64,000 bases of DNA from Parcubacteria bacterium C7867-001 (GCA_001189095.1 LFCK01000004.1:15096-79095); one strand, 5' to 3'. Counted from the first letter of the stretch, positions 40,900 to 49,268 are shown. Notes: generated by a model not told the origin, from the letters alone. Numbers and translations are program-made.

Positions 40900-41601
40900 C
40901 TACTTCTTTGGAGGGTTATGGAGCGCAATGCCTACTCTTGGCTCAATGCGAACGTAGCCCTTGATGAAATCTCCCGCTTGGCGATAAAGACCGTTATGAA
41001 CAGCATTTTTGATACGCTCAATTTTCTTTTCTTTCTCCTCCAGCTTCGACTGATTATAAAGCGGCTTTTCAAGCTCGTCATTCAATTCTTCGTAAGTCAT
41101 TGACCTGCTCAAGCCATCATCGCCGTAGAGGATATTTAGAACAAAATAATGAATCGAAGAATAAGTATCAAATGGAATTTTTCTGTCGTTGCAATAAAAA
41201 TCATTTCCGTGTTTTTCGATTGTGCGGATTACAGTATGGGCAGACGCTAGGGAGGCGATATGTTTTTTTAGCTTCGATTCATCAACCTCTATCACGTAAA
41301 CCTCTTCCTCTTTTCCTGCCTGGTCTCCATCATCAAATTGCGACTCGCTCCCAGTTTCTTCAAAAATCTGATGCTTTTCTTCCGCCTTCTTTATAAAAAA
41401 TCCCCATCGTGCGCGGTACTCTTTGACAGCCCCCACTTTTTTCAATCGCTCCAGTGATACCTCAACTTCTTCTTTTGTAACTCCTCGGACATTGAAATCT
41501 TTTACCTTGATAGCAAGAGGGCGAACGCTCTTGGAGTCGTTCGCAACAATTTTGGCTACTATTATTTCGCTATCTTCAATACTCATTCCCATAATAATCA
41601 T
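40900..41601 (-). CDS. Hypothetical protein of the element
   Basis: At 233 residues the N-terminal part (about 1-75) looks like a winged-helix domain (VTKEEVEVSLERLKKVGAV). An acidic linker and a helical C-terminal half follow. It may be a replication or regulatory protein, but no family is recognised. Upstream lies a direct repeat, ACTTGCCAAA ACTTGCCA (about 41611-41630), that could be an operator. Alternative start: ATG 41586. Confidence 0.6.
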   Translation of the reverse strand: MIIMGMSIEDSEIIVAKIVANDSKSVRPLAIKVKDFNVRGVTKEEVEVSLERLKKVGAVKEYRARWGFFIKKAEEKHQIFEETGSESQFDDGDQAGKEEEVYVIEVDESKLKKHIASLASAHTVIRTIEKHGNDFYCNDRKIPFDTYSSIHYFVLNILYGDDGLSRSMTYEELNDELEKPLYNQSKLEEKEKKIERIKNAVHNGLYRQAGDFIKGYVRIEPRVGIALHNPPKK

Positions 41602-41669
41602 AGTCTAACAGAACTTGCCAAAACTTGCCACACACAACCAAAAGAGCTAAACTGTAAGGACATAACATT

Positions 41670-41846
41670 ATGAAACAAGAAAAGTATTTAACACTGCAAG
41701 AAGCAGCAAAAATCTTAGACGTTAGTGAGCGCTCAATGTTCCGCTACATCCATAGTGGAAGGCTTAAAGCCAGCAAGATTGGTTCCTGGCGTATCAAAGA
41801 AAAAGACCTTGAAGATTTTATTAAAAAAAGTTCCAACCTTTCTTAG
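41670..41846 (+). CDS. Excisionase-like helix-turn-helix protein
   Basis: The 58-residue protein matches the MerR-like excisionase DNA-binding domain: LTLQEAAKILDVSERSMFRY (8-26), then GRLKASKIGSWRIKEKDLEDF. Such proteins direct excision or regulate the element. It is divergent from the gene at 40900-41601 and is followed 12 nt later by the large ATPase gene. AAGGA lies 10 nt upstream of the ATG. Confidence 0.85.
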   Translation: MKQEKYLTLQEAAKILDVSERSMFRYIHSGRLKASKIGSWRIKEKDLEDFIKKSSNLS

Positions 41847-41858
41847 GTGTCTGATTTT

Positions 41859-44800
41859 ATGAGTAAATCACTTTACAACCGAGGTTCAGAGTGGAGAAAA
41901 TGGGATTTACATATTCATACCCCAGCTTCTTTTCATTGGAACGGTGGAAAGAGATTTTTCGAGATGACTGCGCCAGAAAAAGAGCAGGCATTTCAGAAAA
42001 TGCTTGAGACTATAAATAATTCCGATGTTGCTGCTTTCGCAATGACTGATTATTGGACGTTTGATGGATATTTAGAATTTAAGGATTATATAAAAAGGAA
42101 AAATCTAAAACTTAATAAGACCGTATTTCCTGGAATGGAGTTGAGAGTAGAAGCACCCGTAGACTACCGATTAAATATCCAGGTAATTCTTTCAGACGAG
42201 CTGACTGCTCAACAACTCAAGGACTTTAAAGCAAAGTTAAGAATAGGTAGCCTTAATAGGAGTCTTTCAGATGATGCCATAAAAGAATTCGCCCAAACTC
42301 TGGACGACAGCAAAGCAAAAACTCACGGTTTTAAATCACCTTCGACTCTTAACGACACAGAACTACTTGAACTTGGTTCTAAGACTGTAGTAGTCACAAA
42401 AGAATCTCTTTGCAGAGATGCTTTTACTGCAATTCCACCAAAGTGCGGGTACATTCTTTTACCTTATGACACATCAGACGGCTTGGTGAAGTTGGATTGG
42501 GCTACTCACCCTCACGATGACAACTACTTTATGCAGTCCGCTCATATTTTTGAATCGCGCAATGATGAGTGTATTGATTTGTTTTTATGCAAAGAGACAC
42601 CCAAAAATAAGAGTTTTATCAAGAATTTTATTAAGACGATAGGGGGTAAACCAAAACCAGTTGTCTCTGGTAGTGATGCCCATAAAATTGAAGACTACGG
42701 AAATTATCCTAGTGGGAAAATTACTTGGATAAAAGCTGATGTTACTTTTCAGGGTTTAAGACAAGTTGTTAATGAACCTGCGGATAGAGCATATGTTGGA
42801 ACTTCTCCACTTAAGCTTATTGAAGTAGCGAATAATAAATCTAAATACGTAGACTCAATTAAGATTGCACACACTTCACCAGGCACCACGCCTGCTTGGT
42901 TTTCCAGTAAACTGCCACTAAACAGTGGTTTCGTTGCTATTATTGGTAAAAAAGGAAGCGGTAAAAGTGCACTTGCGGACATCGTGAGTCTTTGTGGTGA
43001 CAGTAAGATAAACCCAAAGGATTATTCATTTCTCACAACCCAGAAGTTTAAAAAGCGTAGCTTGGCAAAAAATTATGAGGCTAATCTCACGTGGCTTGAT
43101 GCCCAAGAAATATCTAAAAACTTGGACAGCGAGGTTGAGGTTGCTACCTCTGTTGAAAGAATAAAATACCTACCGCAGCAATATGTTGAAACTATCTGTA
43201 ATGAGGAAGGTGTTAGTATTTTGTTTCAGCAAGAGATTGATAAAGTAATTTTTTCTTATGTCCCAGATGAGAGCAGGCTTGGCACAAATAGCTTGGCAGA
43301 GTTGATAAAAACAAAAACAGAATCAGTGGACGGTTCTATTTCTGTGTTACGTACAGAGTTGCATAGAATTAACGAAAAAATAACTTTACACGAAGACAAA
43401 GAAGCTCCTAAGTATGAGGAATCTTTAAATAAGAAACTTGAAGAGAAGCAACGTGAACTCAAGAATCTCCCTCAGCCGAAAGTTGTTAAGAAGCCTAAGA
43501 CTACTTTAAACAAAGCAACGGAAGCCAAGATTAAAAGGCTCACCGCGTCCATTACTAAGTTTGATGAACAAATAACAGTTGCAAAGCAAGAGTTAAAAGA
43601 TGTTAACGGCAGACTCCATAAACTTGAGAAGATTACTGATAAAGTTACTTCTCTTGGTGGAGATGTTGAAGCATTTATTGAAACTTTCCAAGAAGATGCA
43701 ACTGGAATGGGCATTGACCTTACCAAAGTCCTAAGTCTCAAAATAAATGACGGAGTCCTTAAGACGAAGAAGACGGAGCTGTCTGCGGAAAAAGAAAAAT
43801 TGGATGAGAAGCTAGAACAGAACAATCCTAAATCAACGACAAGTTTTTATATCAAGAAGGCAAAGCAGGAAGCAGAGTTGGCGAAGATTACAGCTACACT
43901 TGATGCAGACCAAAAACAATACAAGGAGTATTTGCAAGCACTCAAGGAGTATGGAGAGAAAAAGCAAGCAATTGAAGGGAAAAAGGGTGATACAAGTTTG
44001 GATACTATAATTTCCCTTGAAGAAGAAATTGATTTTGTTAAAAACAAGCTCAAGGGTTTTTTGCAGCAAGGATATAAGAAACGCGAGGAAACCCTAAAAA
44101 AAGTTTTTAAAGAGCTGGGACAAAAAATTAAGTTCTACCAAGAAATCTATACCCCAATCGTTAGTTTTATTGAAAGTGAAAAAGAAACCCAAGAAAAATC
44201 TGGTAATGTTTTAAGTTTCAGTGCGGGGCTTGTCTTTGGGCGACCCAAATTTGTTGATGACTTCTTTTCTTTTGTGAATCAAGGCAAGGACGGAAGTTTT
44301 CAAACTGTTGCGGGTGGTCAAAAAATACTCAACGCAATTATGGATAAGTATGACCTCACTAAAGAGGACGGGGTATGTGGATTTACCGAAGACCTTTTGA
44401 CTCACCTTAGAAATGACAATACTGGAACAACTCCAAAAACAAATCACATCAAGTCTCAACTCAAGAAAGACCAGACTGACTTCTACGATTATGTATTCAA
44501 CCTTGATTACCTAGATGTGAAGTACAAAATCCTTTTCAACGGGAAGGATTTGAACGCCAATGAATTTTCGCCTGGAGAGAAAGGTGCGCTACTGCTCATT
44601 TTCTATTTACTGATTGATAAGGAGAACATACCTCTAGTGATTGACCAGCCAGAAGAAAACCTTGATAACGAATCAGTCTATACATTACTTGTCCCGTACA
44701 TTAAAAAAGCAAAGAGTAGACGACAAATTATTGCCGTTACTCATAACCCCAACCTTGCCGTGGTATGTGACGCGGAGCAGATTATCTGTGCATCAATGGA

Positions 44801-44936
44801 TAAGAAGAAGTCGGAAGTAAAATATGTTTCTGGAAGTATTGAGGACTCGGATATTAACAAAAAAATTGTAGACATTCTGGAGGGTACGTTACCTGCCTTT
44901 ACGGTAAGAGATAGAAGTTATATTAGGAGAAACTAA
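41859..44936 (+). CDS. PHP-domain / SMC-like AAA ATPase fusion (TrlF-like), putative defence protein
   Basis: At 1025 residues it has an N-terminal PHP-type phosphoesterase domain (WDLHIHTPASF, metal His18 and His20) spanning about 1-300. An ABC/SMC-type ATPase split by a coiled coil follows: Walker A IGKKGSGKSALA (about 361), coiled coil about 480-800, signature FSPGEKGALLL (about 905), Walker B LVIDQPEENLDN (about 925) and H-loop AVTHNPN. The layout resembles TrlF-family and other SMC-nuclease proteins found in defence islands. Nuclease activity and an anti-phage role are inference. ATG 41859 is preferred to the GTG at 41847. Confidence 0.8.
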   Translation: MSKSLYNRGSEWRKWDLHIHTPASFHWNGGKRFFEMTAPEKEQAFQKMLETINNSDVAAFAMTDYWTFDGYLEFKDYIKRKNLKLNKTVFPGMELRVEAPVDYRLNIQVILSDELTAQQLKDFKAKLRIGSLNRSLSDDAIKEFAQTLDDSKAKTHGFKSPSTLNDTELLELGSKTVVVTKESLCRDAFTAIPPKCGYILLPYDTSDGLVKLDWATHPHDDNYFMQSAHIFESRNDECIDLFLCKETPKNKSFIKNFIKTIGGKPKPVVSGSDAHKIEDYGNYPSGKITWIKADVTFQGLRQVVNEPADRAYVGTSPLKLIEVANNKSKYVDSIKIAHTSPGTTPAWFSSKLPLNSGFVAIIGKKGSGKSALADIVSLCGDSKINPKDYSFLTTQKFKKRSLAKNYEANLTWLDAQEISKNLDSEVEVATSVERIKYLPQQYVETICNEEGVSILFQQEIDKVIFSYVPDESRLGTNSLAELIKTKTESVDGSISVLRTELHRINEKITLHEDKEAPKYEESLNKKLEEKQRELKNLPQPKVVKKPKTTLNKATEAKIKRLTASITKFDEQITVAKQELKDVNGRLHKLEKITDKVTSLGGDVEAFIETFQEDATGMGIDLTKVLSLKINDGVLKTKKTELSAEKEKLDEKLEQNNPKSTTSFYIKKAKQEAELAKITATLDADQKQYKEYLQALKEYGEKKQAIEGKKGDTSLDTIISLEEEIDFVKNKLKGFLQQGYKKREETLKKVFKELGQKIKFYQEIYTPIVSFIESEKETQEKSGNVLSFSAGLVFGRPKFVDDFFSFVNQGKDGSFQTVAGGQKILNAIMDKYDLTKEDGVCGFTEDLLTHLRNDNTGTTPKTNHIKSQLKKDQTDFYDYVFNLDYLDVKYKILFNGKDLNANEFSPGEKGALLLIFYLLIDKENIPLVIDQPEENLDNESVYTLLVPYIKKAKSRRQIIAVTHNPNLAVVCDAEQIICASMDKKKSEVKYVSGSIEDSDINKKIVDILEGTLPAFTVRDRSYIRRN

Positions 44937-45045
44937 TTTCTGAATCATAATTCTAAAGGCGGATACTCTCCAAAAGTTGTATATACTCAAGGCGATATGC
45001 CTTGTATAATTTTCAAATAAATTTTACCTATAGATATTTGAACAC

Positions 45046-45078
45046 TTGCAAACATATAACTATGTAGTAATATGTTTG
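45046..45078 (+). promoter_or_regulatory. Promoter and operator of the ArsR-type operon
   Basis: TTGCAA (45046-45051), 16-bp spacer, TAATAT (45068-45073), ending 6 nt before the ATG. A 9-bp inverted repeat, CAAACATAT (45049-45057) and ATATGTTTG (45070-45078), overlaps both boxes, as expected for autorepression. Confidence 0.65.
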
Positions 45079-45079
45079 T

Positions 45080-45394
45080 ATGAGTAGAAACCAAGTAGAA
45101 CTTGAAGCCAAACTATTTAAAGGCTTTGCTGACCAATCCCGCCTCTTAATACTATCCACTATTTTAGGCCAACCAAAAACTGTAAGTGAAATTGTTGATG
45201 AAACAAAACTTTCTCAACCAAACACTTCGGCTCATTTAGCGTGTCTTTTGGAATGTGGTCTTATTCGTAACGAAAAGAAAGGACGAGAGGTTTTTTATGA
45301 AGTTTCAGGCAAAGAAGTTGTGGGTATGCTTCAACAGGCACAAAAAGTTTTGAAAAAACACTCCAAGGAGATTTATGAATGCACAAACTACTAA
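45080..45394 (+). CDS. ArsR/SmtB-family transcriptional repressor
   Basis: At 104 residues it is a winged-helix protein: LFKGFADQSRLLILSTIL, then the recognition helix region TKLSQPNTSAHLACLLECGLI and the wing NEKKGREVFYEV. Cysteines at CLLEC fit the ELxVCDL-like metal site position only loosely. It probably senses a metal and represses its own operon through the overlapping inverted repeat. Its end overlaps the transporter gene by 16 nt. Confidence 0.9.
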   Translation: MSRNQVELEAKLFKGFADQSRLLILSTILGQPKTVSEIVDETKLSQPNTSAHLACLLECGLIRNEKKGREVFYEVSGKEVVGMLQQAQKVLKKHSKEIYECTNY

Positions 45395-46017
45395 CTATGT
45401 GTAAAGAAGATAACGACAATTTAGACCTTTCCCATATAAACCCCGCATATAAGCGGGCACTATGGATAGTGGTCATACTCAATCTAGGTTATGGAATAGC
45501 CGAAATGATTGGTGGGTTTTTAGCTAACTCTCAAGCTCTTAAAGCTGATGCTTTAGATTTCCTTGGAGACGGTTCAATTACATTTATAGGACTGCTTGCT
45601 ATAGGTTGGTCATTGAGATGGCGTGCTCGTTCTGCTCTTACCCAAGGCATATTCCTAGGAATTATGGGTCTTGGAGTAATAACGACTACAGCGTATAAGA
45701 TATTTGTGCTAAACACACCTGAAGCAGAACTTATGGGCATATTAGGAGTTATTGCTCTTGTTATAAATGTGATTTCGGCTGTCGTGCTAATTCCTCATCG
45801 CCACGGAGACGCTAATATGCGGTCAGTATGGCTTTTCAGCCGTAATGATGCCTTTGGCAATTTAGCTGTGGTTATTGCTGCAGGTATAGTTTATTGGACA
45901 AACACCTCTTGGCCAGACCTTGTAGCCGCACTTATCATCGCAGGATTATTTCTTCATTCGTCTTGGTCGATTATCAAAGACGCACGAAGAGATTTAAGTA
46001 AAATTAACAACAAATAA
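45379..46017 (+). CDS. Cation efflux (CDF-type) transporter
   Basis: At 212 residues it has about six membrane helices and the CDF-type metal motifs ADALDFLGDG (helix 2) and SRNDAFGNLAVV (helix 5). There is no long cytoplasmic domain; the C-terminus ends shortly after the last helix. It should export a divalent metal ion under control of the ArsR-type gene just upstream (16-nt overlap). This is resistance cargo on the mobile element. Confidence 0.85.
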   Translation: MHKLLTMCKEDNDNLDLSHINPAYKRALWIVVILNLGYGIAEMIGGFLANSQALKADALDFLGDGSITFIGLLAIGWSLRWRARSALTQGIFLGIMGLGVITTTAYKIFVLNTPEAELMGILGVIALVINVISAVVLIPHRHGDANMRSVWLFSRNDAFGNLAVVIAAGIVYWTNTSWPDLVAALIIAGLFLHSSWSIIKDARRDLSKINNK

Positions 46018-46028
46018 TAAATAAAATT

Positions 46029-46223
46029 ATGTCTATAAAAAGTGCCCTCAATTTTGACCGTCATCACATTTTTCTTACTAACGCCAGCCATCTTGCTCTT
46101 GGGTTTGGATTAGCTTTAGTTTTGCAGCATTATATTTCTGGCAATGCCTTTCTTCCAGTTGTCATAGGTTGGGTTTTGATAGGGTTTGGTTTACTTACTC
46201 ACTTGGTTGCGTGGACAAAATAA
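46029..46223 (+). CDS. Small membrane protein of the efflux operon
   Basis: Sixty-four residues with two hydrophobic helices separated by a short polar turn. It begins 11 nt after the transporter gene and is likely co-transcribed. No family is recognised. Confidence 0.65.
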   Translation: MSIKSALNFDRHHIFLTNASHLALGFGLALVLQHYISGNAFLPVVIGWVLIGFGLLTHLVAWTK

Positions 46224-46778
46224 ATGTTTCTAAATAGGGTTTATGCTTGGTGTATAGAGCGGTTAAAATTAGCATCTATAGGTATATAGAATTTTACCCA
46301 TAAGAAAGAGAGGTCTACGCCCTTTTGTATGCATCTGTTTGTTTTTGGTACTAAATGGTACAAAACTACACACCTGATAGTAATTTTGCCAGTACCATGT
46401 CTGTATTTGATGCTAGTCCTATGGTACTAACTGATAGTGGAAAGATGGTACATATAGAACTGTACATACCAGTACGTACCCAGACAAGAAAATTTTTCCT
46501 AAAAATAGCTCCTGGGATATGGGCTGTCCCCCCTAAAATAAAATCTCACGCCAGGGAAACACCCACCACCCCAAATACGAAAAATGGAGCTTCTATGCTC
46601 CTTTCCTTGAACCGAGTATAATAAGCCCATTAGGGGGCTGTTTAAGCCACAATAGCGAGCAACTGACGCATCTGTTGCAGGGAGACGCTAGGATAAGGGA
46701 AGATTTCTTCCCATTTAACAGTTCGTACATAGTCCCCCCAAGCCCGCAGATGACAAAGAAGGCGCGCAAGCGCCTCTT
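46224..46778. other. Non-coding stretch at the right end of the element
   Basis: These 555 nt hold no gene I can support. They contain a cluster of TGGTAC motifs (46346-46451), a GGAGC-TTCTAT-GCTCC hairpin (46586-46601), AGCCC/GGGCT and GCAAC/GTTGC hairpins, GGGAAG-ATTT-CTTCCC (about 46697-46712) and a terminator at 46755-46785. The right attachment site probably lies here. Confidence 0.6.
46346..46451. repeat. Cluster of TGGTAC repeats (iteron-like)
   Basis: TGGTAC starts at 46346, 46356, 46422 and 46446, with the inverted copy GTACCA at 46392. CTGATAGT occurs twice between them. Degenerate copies (TGTAC, GTACGTACC) continue to about 46480. Confidence 0.55.
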
Positions 46779-46785
46779 TTGTTTG
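46755..46785 (+). terminator. Hairpin before the alternative-oxidase-like gene
   Basis: AGGCGC-GCAA-GCGCCT with AAAG/CTTT extensions, then TTTGTTT. Confidence 0.7.
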
Positions 46786-46829
46786 GTGTAAGATTCTATA
46801 TATATCCGTATGGAACTCCTTTCCTACAC

Positions 46830-47648
46830 ATGGACGTACTTGGCGCAGGCACCAGCAGTATGGAATTAATTGCAGGCGATAAAGAGCTTGAAGCGCTCAA
46901 TATTCAGCTCAACGATCCAACGCAGCTTGCGGCGTACAAGGGACCGCTGGATACCTACCGGCCGCACCTCCTCCCGAGGGTATTCGGATCTTTTTTGGTG
47001 TTTTGCGGCAACCTTGTGTACGGGCGCGAACCGTCCTATCTAAAGTTTCGAGCGGTTGAGATAATTGCGCGCGTGCCATATCACTCGTGGTCATCTGCTG
47101 CTTTTACGCTCCTGACTCTGTTCTTTTCGAATGAGAAAAAAGCCTTGCGGCTGTCGAATGTTGCGCGCTACTCGCGTATTGCTTCTGACAACGAAACCAT
47201 GCATGTGGTTGTTATTTCCCAGCTTGCGAGAAAAGAAGTAAAAGCGGGTTATGTTCGGCACACCCTTGTTCCGATGCTGTTCGCCTTTTTCTACTTCTGG
47301 GCTTCCTATTGGATGTACCTTATCCGTCCGCGCTGGTCATATGAACTGAACTATCTGTTCGAATCACATGCGTTTGCGCAGTACGACAGATTCCTTGAAT
47401 TGCATGACGAGGAGTTGCGACACAAAGCAGTCGAAAGCGATTTCCTCGCATGGTACGGACGTACGCCGATACATCAGTATGACTTCTTCCGCTCGGTACG
47501 TAATGATGAGATTGTGCATCGAAATCAGTCTATTCACGACATCGACGAGGAAGCGGATCTGCGCCGCATTCGTCTCCTGAAACGCATCGCGCTTTTCGTT
47601 GTTGGGGTACTGCTGGTGCTCGTTGCCGCCGCTGTTCTGCTTGTTTGA
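46830..47648 (+). CDS. Alternative oxidase-like (AOX/PTOX) di-iron protein
   Basis: The 272-residue protein shows the four iron-binding elements of quinol-oxidising alternative oxidases in order: AVEIIARVPY, NETMH, LFESHAFAQYDRFLE and VRNDEIVHR. The last resembles the plastid form's IRDDEAEH. Hydrophobic helices lie between them (FAFFYFWASYWMYLI) and at the C-terminus. It would reduce oxygen with quinol without pumping protons. The start is uncertain: ATG 46830 or 46860. It lies at the edge of the mobile element but has host-like base composition. Confidence 0.8.
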   Translation: MDVLGAGTSSMELIAGDKELEALNIQLNDPTQLAAYKGPLDTYRPHLLPRVFGSFLVFCGNLVYGREPSYLKFRAVEIIARVPYHSWSSAAFTLLTLFFSNEKKALRLSNVARYSRIASDNETMHVVVISQLARKEVKAGYVRHTLVPMLFAFFYFWASYWMYLIRPRWSYELNYLFESHAFAQYDRFLELHDEELRHKAVESDFLAWYGRTPIHQYDFFRSVRNDEIVHRNQSIHDIDEEADLRRIRLLKRIALFVVGVLLVLVAAAVLLV

Positions 47649-47700
47649 GAAGAAACCATAGGTGCGGTTTCTTCTGGTATGTAGGGTATATACTTTTTGT

Positions 47701-47862
47701 ATGGAAAAGATAAAAATCGAACAACATACGGTTTCGGGCGGCGCATGGATTGCGGCGTGGATGTTCACTATCGGCTACCTCCATCTTTCATTCTGGAACG
47801 GAGTACTTGCGGTGGTCATCTGGCCGTATTTCCTCGGTGCGTATTTCGCAGCACCAATGTAA
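47701..47862 (+). CDS. Small membrane protein
   Basis: Fifty-three residues with two hydrophobic segments rich in Trp (GGAWIAAWMF). ATG 47701 follows TATACT by 6 nt, so it is probably leaderless. It is the gene after the oxidase-like protein and could be a partner; no family is recognised. Confidence 0.65.
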   Translation: MEKIKIEQHTVSGGAWIAAWMFTIGYLHLSFWNGVLAVVIWPYFLGAYFAAPM

Positions 47863-47870
47863 GGAAAATA

Positions 47871-47906
47871 AAAACACCCGGCCGCGAAAGCGGCCGGGTG
47901 TTTTTT
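47871..47906. terminator. Bidirectional terminator
   Basis: AAAACACCCGGCCGC-GAAA-GCGGCCGGGTGTTTT then TT, between converging genes. Confidence 0.95.
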
Positions 47907-47912
47907 AATCGT

Positions 47913-48341
47913 TTATACCCACGCCGTGAGAATGGCGCCCATGAGGATGAGGGAGACTAGATAGTAGCCGCCTTGGATAAGCCAGAGCTTCCATGGTTTT
48001 CCTTCCCAGATCACGACGCCGAGTGTCACTGGTGCGATAAAGCCAAGCCAGCTCCAGAACGCCCCTTGAAGGGCTGAAGGGAATCCGCCGATACCAAGAT
48101 AGCTTTGAGCGAAGACGAGACTGTGAGCAAAAACGTACGCCATGATGAAGGTTGTAATCGCCATCCCAAGATAGCTCATCATCATTTTTCGCTTTATCGC
48201 CTTTGTTAGTACGGCTGGCTTTTCAATACCAACGAGCTTCATCCACTGCTTGCCGAAGAGGGGGCCGTACCACAACGTTCCGAGAACGATGGCGGCAAGC
48301 GTGGCTCCGAATACGGAGAGATAATTAATGGGTACTTCCAT
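47913..48341 (-). CDS. DUF1761-family membrane protein
   Basis: At 142 residues it has four membrane helices and the family's N-terminal pattern (LGTLWYGPLFGKQWMKL). Function is unknown in the family. TAACAT ends 6 nt before the ATG. Confidence 0.8.
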   Translation of the reverse strand: MEVPINYLSVFGATLAAIVLGTLWYGPLFGKQWMKLVGIEKPAVLTKAIKRKMMMSYLGMAITTFIMAYVFAHSLVFAQSYLGIGGFPSALQGAFWSWLGFIAPVTLGVVIWEGKPWKLWLIQGGYYLVSLILMGAILTAWV

Positions 48342-48416
48342 AGGGAAATGTTAGGTTGCTATGCTTCCAGTATATCGCCGCAGGAGGGCAGTGGGTTCAT
48401 GGGCGTGCACAATGTC

Positions 48417-48444
48417 TTGCGTAGCAAAAATTTTGGTTCATACT
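48417..48444 (+). promoter_or_regulatory. Promoter of the gene at 48507
   Basis: TTGCGT (48417-48422), 16-bp spacer, CATACT (48439-48444). Confidence 0.45.
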
Positions 48445-48506
48445 CCGTGCTTATGGACGGTTTTCGAATCGTCCTATTCGATCTTTCACATACGGGGGAA
48501 CTCCTC

Positions 48507-48860
48507 ATGGGAAAACCGAAAGAAAAAGCAGTGCCGTTCGTTGCGGTGCACGCGAACGAAACGTATCGCATCAGTCGCGGAAACGGCGGCGCTGCAGTGT
48601 TCCATCTGGAAAGCAAGAAGCCGAACGAGCAAATCGCTATTCCGCTTCCACAGCAGCTGTTCACGCTCATTCTCTCGGGCTCGAAGCCCGTCCGTAACAG
48701 ATACAAGCTGAAGAACGAAGAGCTCGTCTCTTTTGAGCTTTGCGTTCAGCGCGGTGGTTGTGTCCGTCTCCCAGACGGACGGCTCATCCCGCTCGCCGAG
48801 ATTGCCGGTCGCGGCGTCCTTGCGTATGCGGGGCGTAAACCCCAATTGGCTCTCGCTTGA
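48507..48860 (+). CDS. Hypothetical soluble protein
   Basis: A 117-residue mostly beta protein with a conserved-looking middle (RISRGNGGAAVFHLESKKP). No family is recognised. ATG 48507 is chosen because GGGGGA lies upstream and a promoter fits a leader of about 55 nt. The same frame is open back to 48348 but that extension looks non-coding. Confidence 0.6.
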   Translation: MGKPKEKAVPFVAVHANETYRISRGNGGAAVFHLESKKPNEQIAIPLPQQLFTLILSGSKPVRNRYKLKNEELVSFELCVQRGGCVRLPDGRLIPLAEIAGRGVLAYAGRKPQLALA

Positions 48861-48866
48861 ATAGCA

Positions 48867-48900
48867 TGACCCGCGCCAAAGGCGCGGGTCACTCTTTTTT
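48867..48900 (+). terminator. Terminator after the gene at 48507
   Basis: TGACCCGCGCC-AAA-GGCGCGGGTCA then CTCTTTTTT. Confidence 0.9.
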
Positions 48901-48908
48901 ACGAAAAT

Positions 48909-48935
48909 GGGGCTCGACGCGTTGCGTCGAGCCCC
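48909..48935 (-). terminator. Terminator of the gene at 48941
   Basis: GGGGCTCGACGC-GTT-GCGTCGAGCCCC; on the minus strand it is followed by ATTTTCG. Confidence 0.85.
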
Positions 48936-48940
48936 GAGCC

Positions 48941-49216
48941 CTAGTGGGCTTTTTGCGCTTTCTTCTTCGGCCTGAACGGGTTGCGGAAGATGACACTGCC
49001 GATCGCGGTGAAGAGTTCACCGAGACAAAGCAAGATGCCGCCGATGCAGAACTGCACGAGGCCGATATAGAAGGAGGTGACACTCACAATGCTTTTAACA
49101 TTCTGAGTGACCGCAATCGCTACTGCCATGCTTATTCCCCAAAAGGCGAGGATGATCGCAAGCAGCAGCGTGAGAATCTGGCGCAGGTCCAGATTCTGGA
49201 GGTCGAGAAAGGTCAT
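48941..49216 (-). CDS. Small two-helix membrane protein, SD-led
   Basis: Ninety-one residues with two membrane helices (about 14-36 and 48-72) and a basic tail (RPKKKAQKAH). No family is recognised. CGGAGC precedes the ATG, and a TTGACA promoter and terminator frame it. Confidence 0.7.
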   Translation of the reverse strand: MTFLDLQNLDLRQILTLLLAIILAFWGISMAVAIAVTQNVKSIVSVTSFYIGLVQFCIGGILLCLGELFTAIGSVIFRNPFRPKKKAQKAH

Positions 49217-49240
49217 GGAAAAGCTCCGTTGCCTGAACTC

Positions 49241-49268
49241 AGAGTACTATATTTTTAGGAAGTGTCAA
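49241..49268 (-). promoter_or_regulatory. Promoter of the gene at 48941
   Basis: TTGACA (49268-49263), 16-bp spacer, TACTCT (49246-49241). Confidence 0.75.

Larger units (their letters stand above)
36230..46750. mobile_element. Integrative element with serine recombinase and replication genes
   Basis: The stretch is clearly more AT-rich than both flanks. It begins at the 3' end of tRNA-Ser(CGA) with a large serine recombinase and carries a primase/helicase, several small replication-type genes, an excisionase-like HTH gene, a PHP/SMC-like ATPase, and an ArsR/efflux pair. GC-richer host-type genes resume near 46.8 kb. The right edge is an estimate: I found no long direct repeat marking both ends. 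Confidence 0.7.

Noticed and set aside
46355..46621. 88-codon open frame over the TGGTAC cluster
   Set aside because: It has no ribosome site or promoter at a sensible distance. The composition follows the repeat, and a terminator-like hairpin lies inside it.
36143..46778. Direct-repeat attachment sites derived from the tRNA-Ser 3' end
   Set aside because: I could not find a second copy of the tRNA end near the right edge; serine recombinases may use very short cores, so absence is not informative.
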